The notes below the pieces were generated by a model. That model had not been told where the DNA came from and did no database searches. It worked only from the letters and a program-made list of their open reading frames with translations. A stretch of 64,000 bases of DNA from Streptomyces olivochromogenes (lineage in GTDB: Bacteria; Actinomycetota; Actinomycetes; Streptomycetales; Streptomycetaceae), in NCBI RefSeq assembly GCF_021538895.1, contig NZ_JADDRL010000001.1, positions 1 to 64,000 of the forward strand, in the 5' to 3' direction. A program made the position numbers and the translations under genes. Positions 34,732 through 42,304 of this stretch are shown in pieces (position 1 is the first letter of the stretch; every line of letters starts with the position of its first letter).

Positions 34732-35943
34732 GTGACAGAAAGTCAGAGCATCCGAGTGGCCGAGGACACAGCAGATGTGATCATCCTCGGCGCCGGACCG
34801 GCCGGGCTGGTGCTCGGCAACCTCCTCCACGCAAGCGGTATCGACTGCGTCATCCTGGAGCGTGCCGGCCGCGCGCACATCCAGACCCGGGCGCGTGCCG
34901 GCTTCCTCGCGGCGAACACGGTGCGGCTCCTGGACCGGCACGGTTTGGCCGCGGGCCTGCACCGGCGCGGACACGAGCACAGCACCTGTGAATTCCGTAC
35001 CGAGGACGGCCGCTTCCGCCTCGACTACGGCAGCCTGGGCCGGGGCGAGCGGCACACCGTCTATCCGCAACAGGACCTGGTCACAGATCTGTTGACGCAG
35101 TTCGTGAACGCCGGCGGACGGATCCGCTTCGAAACCGAGGCGTTGGCCGTACTCGGAGCGTACGGCGCTCAGCCCTCGGTCACGGTGAGAGAGGCGGACG
35201 GACGCCCCGACCGGTGGCGGGCCAGATACGTCGCCGGCTGCGACGGCCGGCATGGTGCCGCCCGGAGTTCGCTCCCGCCCGACGCGGTGCGCCGCCATCA
35301 CCGCGACCATGGTGTGTCATGGCTGGGTCTGCTCGCCGAGGCGCCGCCAAGCCTGGACGCCGTGGGCTACGCGGTCAACAGCCGGGGTTTTGCCGGACAC
35401 ATGGCGCGTACCTCCGACATCACGCGGTACTACTTGCAGTGGGACCGAGACCGTCCGGCCGGCGACTGGTCCCAGGAGCGGCTCTGGGACGAACTGGAAC
35501 TGCGGATGCGCGCGTCGGAGTACGGGGCGCTACGGCGGGGGCGGATCGTCCAACGCGGAGTCGTCGGACTGGAGTCGGACGTACTCGAACCGCTGCGTCA
35601 CGGATCGCTGTTCCTGGTGGGCGATGCCGCGAGCGTGATCAGCCCGTCCGCCGCCAAGGGCGCCAATCTCGCGGTGCTGGAGGCGGAGATCCTCGCCCGC
35701 GCCCTCGTCGACGACCTCGCGCACGGCGACGGCGAGGGGCTCGCCGGCTACTCGGCGCGGTCCCTGGAGCACATCTGGCGTGCGCAGGACTTCTCTCAGT
35801 GGATGATCCGGCTGCTGCACAGCGTGCCCACCTCGGACGGTGCCGCGCAGTTCGACGCCTGCCTGCGGCGTTCGCGTATGGAATCGCTGCGCACCTCGCG
35901 CAGCCAGCAGGACTGGTTCGCCGAGCACTACGTCGGCGTATGA
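34732..35943 (+). CDS. PobA-like FAD-dependent aromatic hydroxylase
   Basis: 403 residues from GTG 34732. Rossmann motif VIILGAGPAGLVLG, then ERAGRAHIQTRARAGFLAANTV, which matches the RxRAG segment of 4-hydroxybenzoate 3-monooxygenase, the DG motif (GCDGRHGAARSS), and FLVGDAASVISPSAAKGANLA, the second FAD motif of the same group. Length matches PobA (about 395). It likely hydroxylates a phenolic ring using NAD(P)H and O2. The O-methyltransferase begins 42 bp downstream, suggesting hydroxylation followed by O-methylation. Confidence 0.88.
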   Translation: MTESQSIRVAEDTADVIILGAGPAGLVLGNLLHASGIDCVILERAGRAHIQTRARAGFLAANTVRLLDRHGLAAGLHRRGHEHSTCEFRTEDGRFRLDYGSLGRGERHTVYPQQDLVTDLLTQFVNAGGRIRFETEALAVLGAYGAQPSVTVREADGRPDRWRARYVAGCDGRHGAARSSLPPDAVRRHHRDHGVSWLGLLAEAPPSLDAVGYAVNSRGFAGHMARTSDITRYYLQWDRDRPAGDWSQERLWDELELRMRASEYGALRRGRIVQRGVVGLESDVLEPLRHGSLFLVGDAASVISPSAAKGANLAVLEAEILARALVDDLAHGDGEGLAGYSARSLEHIWRAQDFSQWMIRLLHSVPTSDGAAQFDACLRRSRMESLRTSRSQQDWFAEHYVGV

Positions 35944-35984
35944 GAACCGCACCACCCAAGTACCGGAATGGGGAACCCTTCACG

Positions 35985-37664
35985 ATGATGACGACGATGC
36001 CGGGCGATGCGAACCGCTTGCGCACGGCGGTCGAGTTCGTCAGGGAGCAGGACACCGCAAGCCTGCTCTCGCTGCTGCTGCCTGGCCTTGACGGCGTGGA
36101 ACTGCGGGCGCTGGTGGACCATTGCCGCTTCGCGCACGCCGCGCTGCTCGTCTTCCCTCCCGAACCACAGGCGCTCCACGCTGTGCTGACCGACTGCGGG
36201 CTGGCCGCGGATGCGCCCTCACTGCCTAGCGTCGTCGTACGGGATCGGCTGGTCATGCGGTACACACGCGACGCGGCGGAACTGGAGGTAAGGATTCTGC
36301 GCCCCGCGGTGACCGGCCCGGACGGGAAACACCGCACAGTCGAGGTGTTCTCGCTGACCGTACCGCCCGGCTCACCACTGGCCGACATCGCCGAACATGA
36401 GCGCGCCCTGCAGCACGAGGCGCACCTCGCCTTCGAGGTCGTACGTCCGGATCCGCTCGTGTTGCGCGGCCTGTGCGCGATCTTCGCGCGGCACGGCGCG
36501 GTCCCCGACGGCGGGGGCTACAACCCGCACGAGGACGGCACGGTGTTCTACTTCGCCTCCCCGGCCGACTCGAAGGCCGGGTACCGGCGGGTGGAGCTGT
36601 ACGCACACGGCGATCACCGGGATGTGCTCGCCGCCCACCTGGACGAGCACCGCGCGCGGCAGCCCGCCGAGGCGCTCTTGCGTCTGATGACCGGAGCGTG
36701 GACGACCCAGGCCCTGGCGGCCTTCGCTCAACTGCGGGTGCCCGACGCCATGGACACGGATCGCGGGGTCGGTGTCGAGGCCCTGGCGCAGGTGGTGGGC
36801 GCCGGCCCCACGAACCTGGCGACGCTCCTGCGGTATCTCGCGATGCTGGGCGTGGTCACGGAAGACGCGGACGGTTTCCGGCTGTCCGGGCTCGGCGCGC
36901 TGCTGCGCGCGGACCTGCCGGGTTCGATGCGGCCCCTGGCACTGATGTACGGCGGACCGTTCTACCAGTCCTTCGCCGGGCTCGGACACACGGTGCGGAC
37001 GGGGCAGGTCGCCTTCGACCACCACTTCGGCGAGAACCACTTCGACTACTTCGCCCGACACCCCGAACTCGCGGAACAGTTCGACCAGTCCATGGCCGCC
37101 AGCTCGCGCATGTTCGCACCGCTGCCCGTCCACCCCGTCGTCCTGGCCGCGAACCAGGCACCCACCCCTCGGACGGTCGTCGACGTCGCGGGCGGCAACG
37201 GGGAACTGCTCGGCCGCATCCTCGCCGCGCACCCACGCCTGCGCGGCGTTCTGCTCGAACGCCCACACGTCATCGAAGCCGCCCGTGACCTGCTCGACGC
37301 CGGCGGCTACGGCGACCGGTGCACGTACCAGGCCGGCGATTTCTCGGACGTACCGCCCGGCGGGGACATCTACATTCTGTCCCGCGTGCTGCACGACTGG
37401 GACGACGAGCGCTGCCGCGAGATCCTGCGCCACATCTCGCGCGCGATGCCCGCCCACGCCGACCTCCTCATCGTCGAGCGCGTACTGCCCGCCGACGGTT
37501 CGGCCTCGCTCGCCACCTCGTGGGACCTCCACATGATGTGCAACGTCGGCGGCCGCGAACGCCGTGCCGACCACTACGCCCAGCTGCTCGGCGACGCCCA
37601 ACTCACCCTCGTCGGCTGCTCACCACTACCCCTGGACGGCAGCGTGCTGCACGCCCGCAAGTAG
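35985..37664 (+). CDS. O-methyltransferase (family 2) with unrecognised N-terminal domain
   Basis: 559 residues from ATG 35985 (GGGGAA upstream). The C-terminal about 330 residues are a plant/actinobacterial-type O-methyltransferase: dimerisation domain (TTQALAAFAQLRVPDAM), SAM motif VVDVAGGNGELLGRIL, and the catalytic-base region ILSRVLHDWDDERC. The first about 235 residues, with HEDGTVFYFASPADSK and RRVELYAHGDHRDVL, precede it and match no domain I know. Usual family length is 330-360, so this is a fusion. With the adjacent hydroxylase it probably makes a methoxylated aromatic compound. Confidence 0.85.
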   Translation: MMTTMPGDANRLRTAVEFVREQDTASLLSLLLPGLDGVELRALVDHCRFAHAALLVFPPEPQALHAVLTDCGLAADAPSLPSVVVRDRLVMRYTRDAAELEVRILRPAVTGPDGKHRTVEVFSLTVPPGSPLADIAEHERALQHEAHLAFEVVRPDPLVLRGLCAIFARHGAVPDGGGYNPHEDGTVFYFASPADSKAGYRRVELYAHGDHRDVLAAHLDEHRARQPAEALLRLMTGAWTTQALAAFAQLRVPDAMDTDRGVGVEALAQVVGAGPTNLATLLRYLAMLGVVTEDADGFRLSGLGALLRADLPGSMRPLALMYGGPFYQSFAGLGHTVRTGQVAFDHHFGENHFDYFARHPELAEQFDQSMAASSRMFAPLPVHPVVLAANQAPTPRTVVDVAGGNGELLGRILAAHPRLRGVLLERPHVIEAARDLLDAGGYGDRCTYQAGDFSDVPPGGDIYILSRVLHDWDDERCREILRHISRAMPAHADLLIVERVLPADGSASLATSWDLHMMCNVGGRERRADHYAQLLGDAQLTLVGCSPLPLDGSVLHARK

Positions 37665-37774
37665 GCGGCCAGGACCGGTGCCGGCCTTTCCAGCGCCGAC
37701 GATCACGCAGAGCCGTTGCGTGCGGCGCTGGAAAGGGCACGGAACGTCATACGAACCGCAGCTGTCGGCCGCAG

Positions 37775-38260
37775 TCATCTGACCTGTGGGTCTGCGAGGA
37801 GAACGGCTCGATCGGCCTCGACGTCGAAGCCGAGCACCGGATGGCCGTACTCGCCCTCCGGGTCCATCAGTACCGGCTTGCCCAGCCGCTGTCCGATCTC
37901 CCGGAGGAAGCCGCAGAACACGTCGAGTCGCTCCTGGCCCTGCAACTCCCGCAGGTCGACGTCGAAGTCGACTTCATCGTCGGCATGGAAACGGAAGATC
38001 GCCAACACATCGGCCGTCGGCCAGACCCGCAGGTCCGGGCACTCAGCATCCGCCGCACGGGAGAGCACGGCCTCCGCCCGGGGCACCGGAAGCAACGTGT
38101 CCCCCTCGGAGTACTGGCACTTCCAGCCCTTCTCCGCGACAAGATCGAGGACCGCCTGCCAGTCGTCCACCGAGGCATTCGGGACACGCACGTCCGGCAA
38201 CGACCCCATCAAGTCCAGGTCGAAGAAGCACTTCACGTCATCCCACAGCAGGTCGCTCAC
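37775..38260 (-). CDS. Hypothetical protein, 161 aa, immunity-like
   Basis: No signal peptide or TM. Opens MSDLLWDDVKCFFDLDLMGSL, is acidic overall, and has Trp-rich N-terminal and a C-terminal DFDVDLRELQGQERLDVFCGF segment. This general pattern recurs in small single-domain Streptomyces proteins annotated as hypothetical or as immunity proteins of polymorphic toxins. No toxin gene is adjacent. Functional assignment is not justified beyond that. Confidence 0.65.
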   Translation of the reverse strand: MSDLLWDDVKCFFDLDLMGSLPDVRVPNASVDDWQAVLDLVAEKGWKCQYSEGDTLLPVPRAEAVLSRAADAECPDLRVWPTADVLAIFRFHADDEVDFDVDLRELQGQERLDVFCGFLREIGQRLGKPVLMDPEGEYGHPVLGFDVEADRAVLLADPQVR

Positions 38261-38492
38261 CCCGCCATGCTGCCCGGCTCACCGACCCAGCGCACCCCCG
38301 CCAGAGGCGCCCTCTTCGGTCAGAGTGGCAACACCGTGCCCGTGACCTGCGATACGGCCATTGATCAGGGTGGCGGGACCGGCTGCCCATTCAATTCCCG
38401 GCCCGCTGAACTCGGTGATGCACGGCGGTCGCCCCGCCGGCCGGAGACGGGGCGGCCCACCCATCCACCGACACGCAAAGGAGTCAGCGCTC

Positions 38493-38639
38493 ATGAGCGA
38501 GAGCGAGCAGACCCCGCCGTACCCGGAGGGCGGCGCGGGCATCTTCGACGTCGACCCCGACCAGACCGGCGTCAGCCAGGACCCCGACCACGAGGTCACC
38601 TCCGACCTCGACGCCCTTCCCGACGACATGGAGCTCTGA
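38493..38639 (+). CDS. Small acidic protein, 48 aa, upstream of the CHAP lysin
   Basis: ATG 38493 follows AAAGGAG at ideal spacing. MSESEQTPPYPEGGAGIFDV... is strongly acidic (many Asp/Glu), has no Cys, and no hydrophobic segment. It ends 8 bp before the CHAP gene and is therefore likely co-translated. Function unknown. It could be a regulator or partner of the lysin. Confidence 0.65.
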   Translation: MSESEQTPPYPEGGAGIFDVDPDQTGVSQDPDHEVTSDLDALPDDMEL

Positions 38640-38646
38640 CACTGAC

Positions 38647-39648
38647 ATGGGAACCGCACAGGGAATGATCGCCGTCGCCCGCAAGCTCCTTGGCACCACC
38701 GAGCACCCGCCCGGCTCGAACCACAACCTCGTCACCTCCTGGTACGGCTTCTCCGGACCGTGGTGCGACATGTCGATCAGCTACGAGGCCGCCCACTCCG
38801 ACAACCTCAAGGCCGTGATGGGCAAGTTCGCCCTCACCACCGCCCACGCCCGCGCCTTCCAGTCACACGGCCGCTGGCACTACGGCATCGGCGGCATCCG
38901 CCCCGGCGACGTCGTCTTCTTCGACTTCTCCGGCGGCCGCTCCATCAGCTCGATCAAGCACGTCGGCCTGGTCGAGGCCGTCCACTCCAACGGCACCATC
39001 ACCACCCTGGAGGGCAACACCTCCGACGCGTTCCGCCGCAGGGTGCGAGGCCGCTACTGCGTGGTCGGGTACGGCCGCCCCGCCTACGACGGCGGGGCGC
39101 CGATGCCGAGCCACGACGGCATCCTGCGCCTGGGCTCGACCGGCAACGCCGTCAAGACGCTGCAGAAGAACCTCAACACCGTCCAGAAGGCGGGCCTCAC
39201 CGTCGACGGCCAGTTCGGTCCCGCCACCGACAAGGCCGTCCGCACCTTCCAGGCCAAGCACAACCTGACCGTGGACGGCGAATACGGCCCGCACACCGCC
39301 GCCGTCATGAAGGCAGCACTCGCCGGCCACACCGGCGTGATCAAGCCCAGGGCTGTCGTCGCCACTCCCGCACTCCTCGACGTGGACGGCCAGTTCGGCC
39401 CGGCCACCTGCGCCGCCCTTCAGCAGGCCCTCAACGCCAGGACCGGCGCCGGACTCGACGTCGACGGCGCGTTCGGACCGCTGACCGTCAAGGCCCTGCA
39501 GAGCTATCTGCAGGTGACCGCCGACGGCGTCACCGGCCCCGACACCGTCACCGCCCTCAACAAGCACCTCGGACTCGCATCCCAGGACGCCTGGGACACC
39601 AGCACCACCAGCCAACTGCAGAAGGCCCTCAACGCCCACACCTTCTAG
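38647..39648 (+). CDS. CHAP-domain endolysin-like protein with peptidoglycan-binding repeats
   Basis: 333 residues. CHAP (Cys-His amidase/endopeptidase) domain: Cys40 in SGPWCDMSISYEA and His105 in SIKHVGLVEAV. Two peptidoglycan-binding_1 repeats follow (GLTVDGQFGPATDKAVRTFQ and the later LDVDGAFGPLTVKALQSYL), the last ending TGPDTVTALNKHL. There is no signal peptide, so it cannot leave by Sec; phage-type lysins use holins or cell lysis. No holin or other phage gene is nearby. Forms a pair with the small acidic protein. Confidence 0.9.
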   Translation: MGTAQGMIAVARKLLGTTEHPPGSNHNLVTSWYGFSGPWCDMSISYEAAHSDNLKAVMGKFALTTAHARAFQSHGRWHYGIGGIRPGDVVFFDFSGGRSISSIKHVGLVEAVHSNGTITTLEGNTSDAFRRRVRGRYCVVGYGRPAYDGGAPMPSHDGILRLGSTGNAVKTLQKNLNTVQKAGLTVDGQFGPATDKAVRTFQAKHNLTVDGEYGPHTAAVMKAALAGHTGVIKPRAVVATPALLDVDGQFGPATCAALQQALNARTGAGLDVDGAFGPLTVKALQSYLQVTADGVTGPDTVTALNKHLGLASQDAWDTSTTSQLQKALNAHTF

Positions 39649-39742
39649 CAGACAACCAGCACACCCCATCGGTGCGGGTCCCGCAGAGGGCGGGCGCCGT
39701 CTGCGCGACCTGCACCCCGCCACGCGTCCTTGGAAGGAAACC

Positions 39743-40132
39743 ATGGCCACCAGCCTCACCCGCCAGCTGTACCGCGCGTTCCTCGTCGCCTCGTCGGCCG
39801 GCCTCACCGTCGCCCTCTCGACCGCCACGGCTTCGGCCTCCGGACAGGTCACCGTGCAGACCGGCAGCCCCCGCTCCGAAGCAGCGCGGGTCAACTACTG
39901 GAGCAGCACCGACGACTTCCGCGTCTCCGACACCAAGTGCGACGGGAACGACGTCTACGCCCAGTACCGCCGCACCGGCGCATCCACCCGCACCCTGCGC
40001 AACAGCCTCGGCTGCGGCAGCCACGTCGACTTCGACCGCACCTTCACCGGACGGCAGAACATCACGTACCGCATCTGCGTCGACGACGCGGGCGGCGACA
40101 CCTGCAGCCCCTGGCATCCCGACCACACCTGA
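39743..40132 (+). CDS. Small secreted hypothetical protein, 129 aa
   Basis: ATG 39743 with GGAAGGAAACC upstream. Signal peptide with core AFLVASSAGLTVALSTAT and cleavage after ASA. The mature protein has four Cys (TKCDGND, SLGCGSHVDF, YRICVDDA and DTCSPWH), a beta-rich pattern, and no recognised family. The closing WHPDHT is followed by a strong terminator. Probably an extracellular protein with two disulfides. Confidence 0.8.
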   Translation: MATSLTRQLYRAFLVASSAGLTVALSTATASASGQVTVQTGSPRSEAARVNYWSSTDDFRVSDTKCDGNDVYAQYRRTGASTRTLRNSLGCGSHVDFDRTFTGRQNITYRICVDDAGGDTCSPWHPDHT

Positions 40133-40155
40133 CCAACCACACCACACAGGCACGC

Positions 40156-40186
40156 ACGGCCCGCCCGGATCATCCGGGCGGGCCGT
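40156..40186. terminator. Strong 14-bp hairpin terminator
   Basis: ACGGCCCGCCCGGA (40156-40169) pairs perfectly with TCCGGGCGGGCCGT (40173-40186), 3-nt loop, 23 bp after the small secreted protein. It lies between convergent genes and can serve both. Confidence 0.85.
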
Positions 40187-40238
40187 TCCCCTATGGCGAC
40201 GCGCGGGGGATACCGCAGGCTTGCACCAGCCGACGGAG

Positions 40239-42089
40239 CTACGACGCGGTGGTGAACACCGCGACGGAGTCGGCGCCCACGGTCAGCGCGTGGCCGCTGG
40301 TGAAGTTCGCCGTCAGTGTGCCGACCTTCATGGGGAAGCCGTTGGCGTCGGTGCTCGGGGTGGCTCCGTCCGTGTAGACGTACTTGTTGAGAGTGATCGA
40401 CCCGGTCGGCTCGCTCAGCCTCACCGTCTGCGCGACGGACGTGCGGTTGACCAGGGCGAACGTCCAGCCACCGCCTGGCAGTTGAGCGGCCAGCACGCGC
40501 ACACCCGTCGGCTGGGCCGGCGCGTGGATGGTGGACCCGGTGGGCAGGTACCGGGTCAGCAGGCTCCAGGTGTAGAACCACGGACGCAGCGCCGTCGAGT
40601 GGGCCGACACCTTGCCGGGGTCTTCGCTGCCCCTCCCCCACATCCCGCAGAACGTGGTCGAGGCATAGCCGTCGAGGCACCAGGCCGCCGCGCCGTCGAC
40701 GCCGCTGCGGGCCTCCTGCACGGCCAGGTCCGCCATGCGCAGCGGCTGGGTCGTGTCGAGCGCGAAGCGGTAGTCCTTGCTGCCGTCCGGGTACTGGGCG
40801 GCCTTCATGCCCGTCTCCCCCAGAAGCACCGGCATGCCCGGTGCCGCCGACCGCAGCTGGGACACGGCCTGACTGAGCACGGGCTCGGCGTACTCCGGGG
40901 CCGCGCCGTACAGTTCCTGGTCGTAGAAGTGTGCCTCGCTGGCCCCCACCAGGCCGCTCTTCGCGGAGCGCAGCCACCAGGAGCCGTTGCCGTTCCAGGT
41001 TCCGGTGTCCAGGGCGGTCTGTGTCTGCGTCATGTCGTCGAGCGAATCGTCGAGGGACGTGCTGTTGTTGGCGAGGCTCATCGAGCCGACCGTGTGCTCA
41101 AGGGTCGAGGAGGCCACCGACAGGCGCAGGTACTTGGCACCGGTGATGCCGGAGGCGGTATAGGTGTAGCGCCACATCCCGCCTCCGTTCTTGCCCGTGA
41201 CCATGGCGACCGGTGTCGGCGGCGCGACTGTCAGGTTCCTCCAGGTCGTGCCGTCCGACGAGGTCTGGAAGGCAACCGCACTGTCGGTGGCACTGTCGGC
41301 GTAGACCTGCGCGGTGAACGTGTTCAGTGAGGCCAGCTTCCAGACCAGGCCGGAGTCGCATCCGGAGTTGCATCTGGGCGCGGTCTGGCGGCCGAGGTCG
41401 CCGCCGTAGGCGCTGATGCCCGCCTCGGCGGTGTCGGCGCCGGAGACGGTCGTCCGGGCGGTGTCCACCCCGGCGGTCGCGAACGCCGACGCGAGGTTGG
41501 TCGTCGCGGTGGTCCAGTCGGCGTACGAGTACGACTTCGGGCCGGTGGAGACGTTGGGCTCGTTGACACCGACCCAGTAGGTGGGCGCGGCGCCGTCGGC
41601 CTGAAGGTGCTTGACCAGCGTCGCCTGGATGGTGGCCGTGTTCGCGGCGGTGTACGTCAGATCGTCGATGCCGAACAGCCCGCTGACGACCGGTACGCCC
41701 TCGTCGACGTAATGCTTGATCACCTTCTCGGCGTTCAGATAGGCGGCGCTCTTGAAGTCGTAGGTGCCGCCCGCGTCAGTGCCGCTCCAGAACCAGGGCA
41801 CGTTGAACATGACCCGGACCAGGCCCGGTTTCATGTATTCGGTGCGGGACACCATCTGGTTCCAGTCGGCGGTGTTCCAGGTGGTGCCGTTCGGCGGCTG
41901 GGGGTTCTGGTTGTAGCCCAGGCCGATCCAGTGGCTGCTGACCACGTCGTCGGCGGTGGCGGCGGCGCCACTCGGGGCCGGGGCCGCTATCGCGGTGCCG
42001 AGCGCTGCCACGGTGCACAGCAGCGCCGCGCCCAGCGTCCGGCCGCCGCGCGGTACAGGCCGCAAACGGAGAAGTGATCGGGAACGCAT
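40239..42089 (-). CDS. Secreted glycoside hydrolase (clan A-like) with discoidin-type insertion
   Basis: 616 residues from ATG 42089 (GGAAGG upstream). Signal peptide with core TLGAALLCTVAALGTAIA and cleavage near SGAAAT. The barrel has the acid/base Glu in VGVNEPNVS and the nucleophile Glu in VLLGETGM, as in clan A enzymes. Between them is a jelly-roll segment (FQTSSDGTTWRNLTV, YTASGITGAKYLRLSVAS), similar to F5/8 discoidin carbohydrate-binding modules. A C-terminal beta domain ends VGADSVAVFTTAS. Acts outside the cell on a polysaccharide whose identity cannot be read. Family number not assigned. Confidence 0.83.
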   Translation of the reverse strand: MRSRSLLRLRPVPRGGRTLGAALLCTVAALGTAIAAPAPSGAAATADDVVSSHWIGLGYNQNPQPPNGTTWNTADWNQMVSRTEYMKPGLVRVMFNVPWFWSGTDAGGTYDFKSAAYLNAEKVIKHYVDEGVPVVSGLFGIDDLTYTAANTATIQATLVKHLQADGAAPTYWVGVNEPNVSTGPKSYSYADWTTATTNLASAFATAGVDTARTTVSGADTAEAGISAYGGDLGRQTAPRCNSGCDSGLVWKLASLNTFTAQVYADSATDSAVAFQTSSDGTTWRNLTVAPPTPVAMVTGKNGGGMWRYTYTASGITGAKYLRLSVASSTLEHTVGSMSLANNSTSLDDSLDDMTQTQTALDTGTWNGNGSWWLRSAKSGLVGASEAHFYDQELYGAAPEYAEPVLSQAVSQLRSAAPGMPVLLGETGMKAAQYPDGSKDYRFALDTTQPLRMADLAVQEARSGVDGAAAWCLDGYASTTFCGMWGRGSEDPGKVSAHSTALRPWFYTWSLLTRYLPTGSTIHAPAQPTGVRVLAAQLPGGGWTFALVNRTSVAQTVRLSEPTGSITLNKYVYTDGATPSTDANGFPMKVGTLTANFTSGHALTVGADSVAVFTTAS

Positions 42090-42304
42090 AGATGCCTTCC
42101 AGCGTCGTCTGTCATGGGGGGTATGGAGTTGCAGGCCAGAGAGGTGACTGGTCTGCCTCGCGCAGCCCTGAACCGAGCAGGTCCACAATGAATGGCCACT
42201 GCTCAGGTCACGGCCCCTCCACACTGGCCCGCCCCACCGGTCGAGGGCATCCGTGAAAGCACGGAGGTCCGACACGGGTCTGGGTCCGCGAACTCCCCCT
42301 GCGC

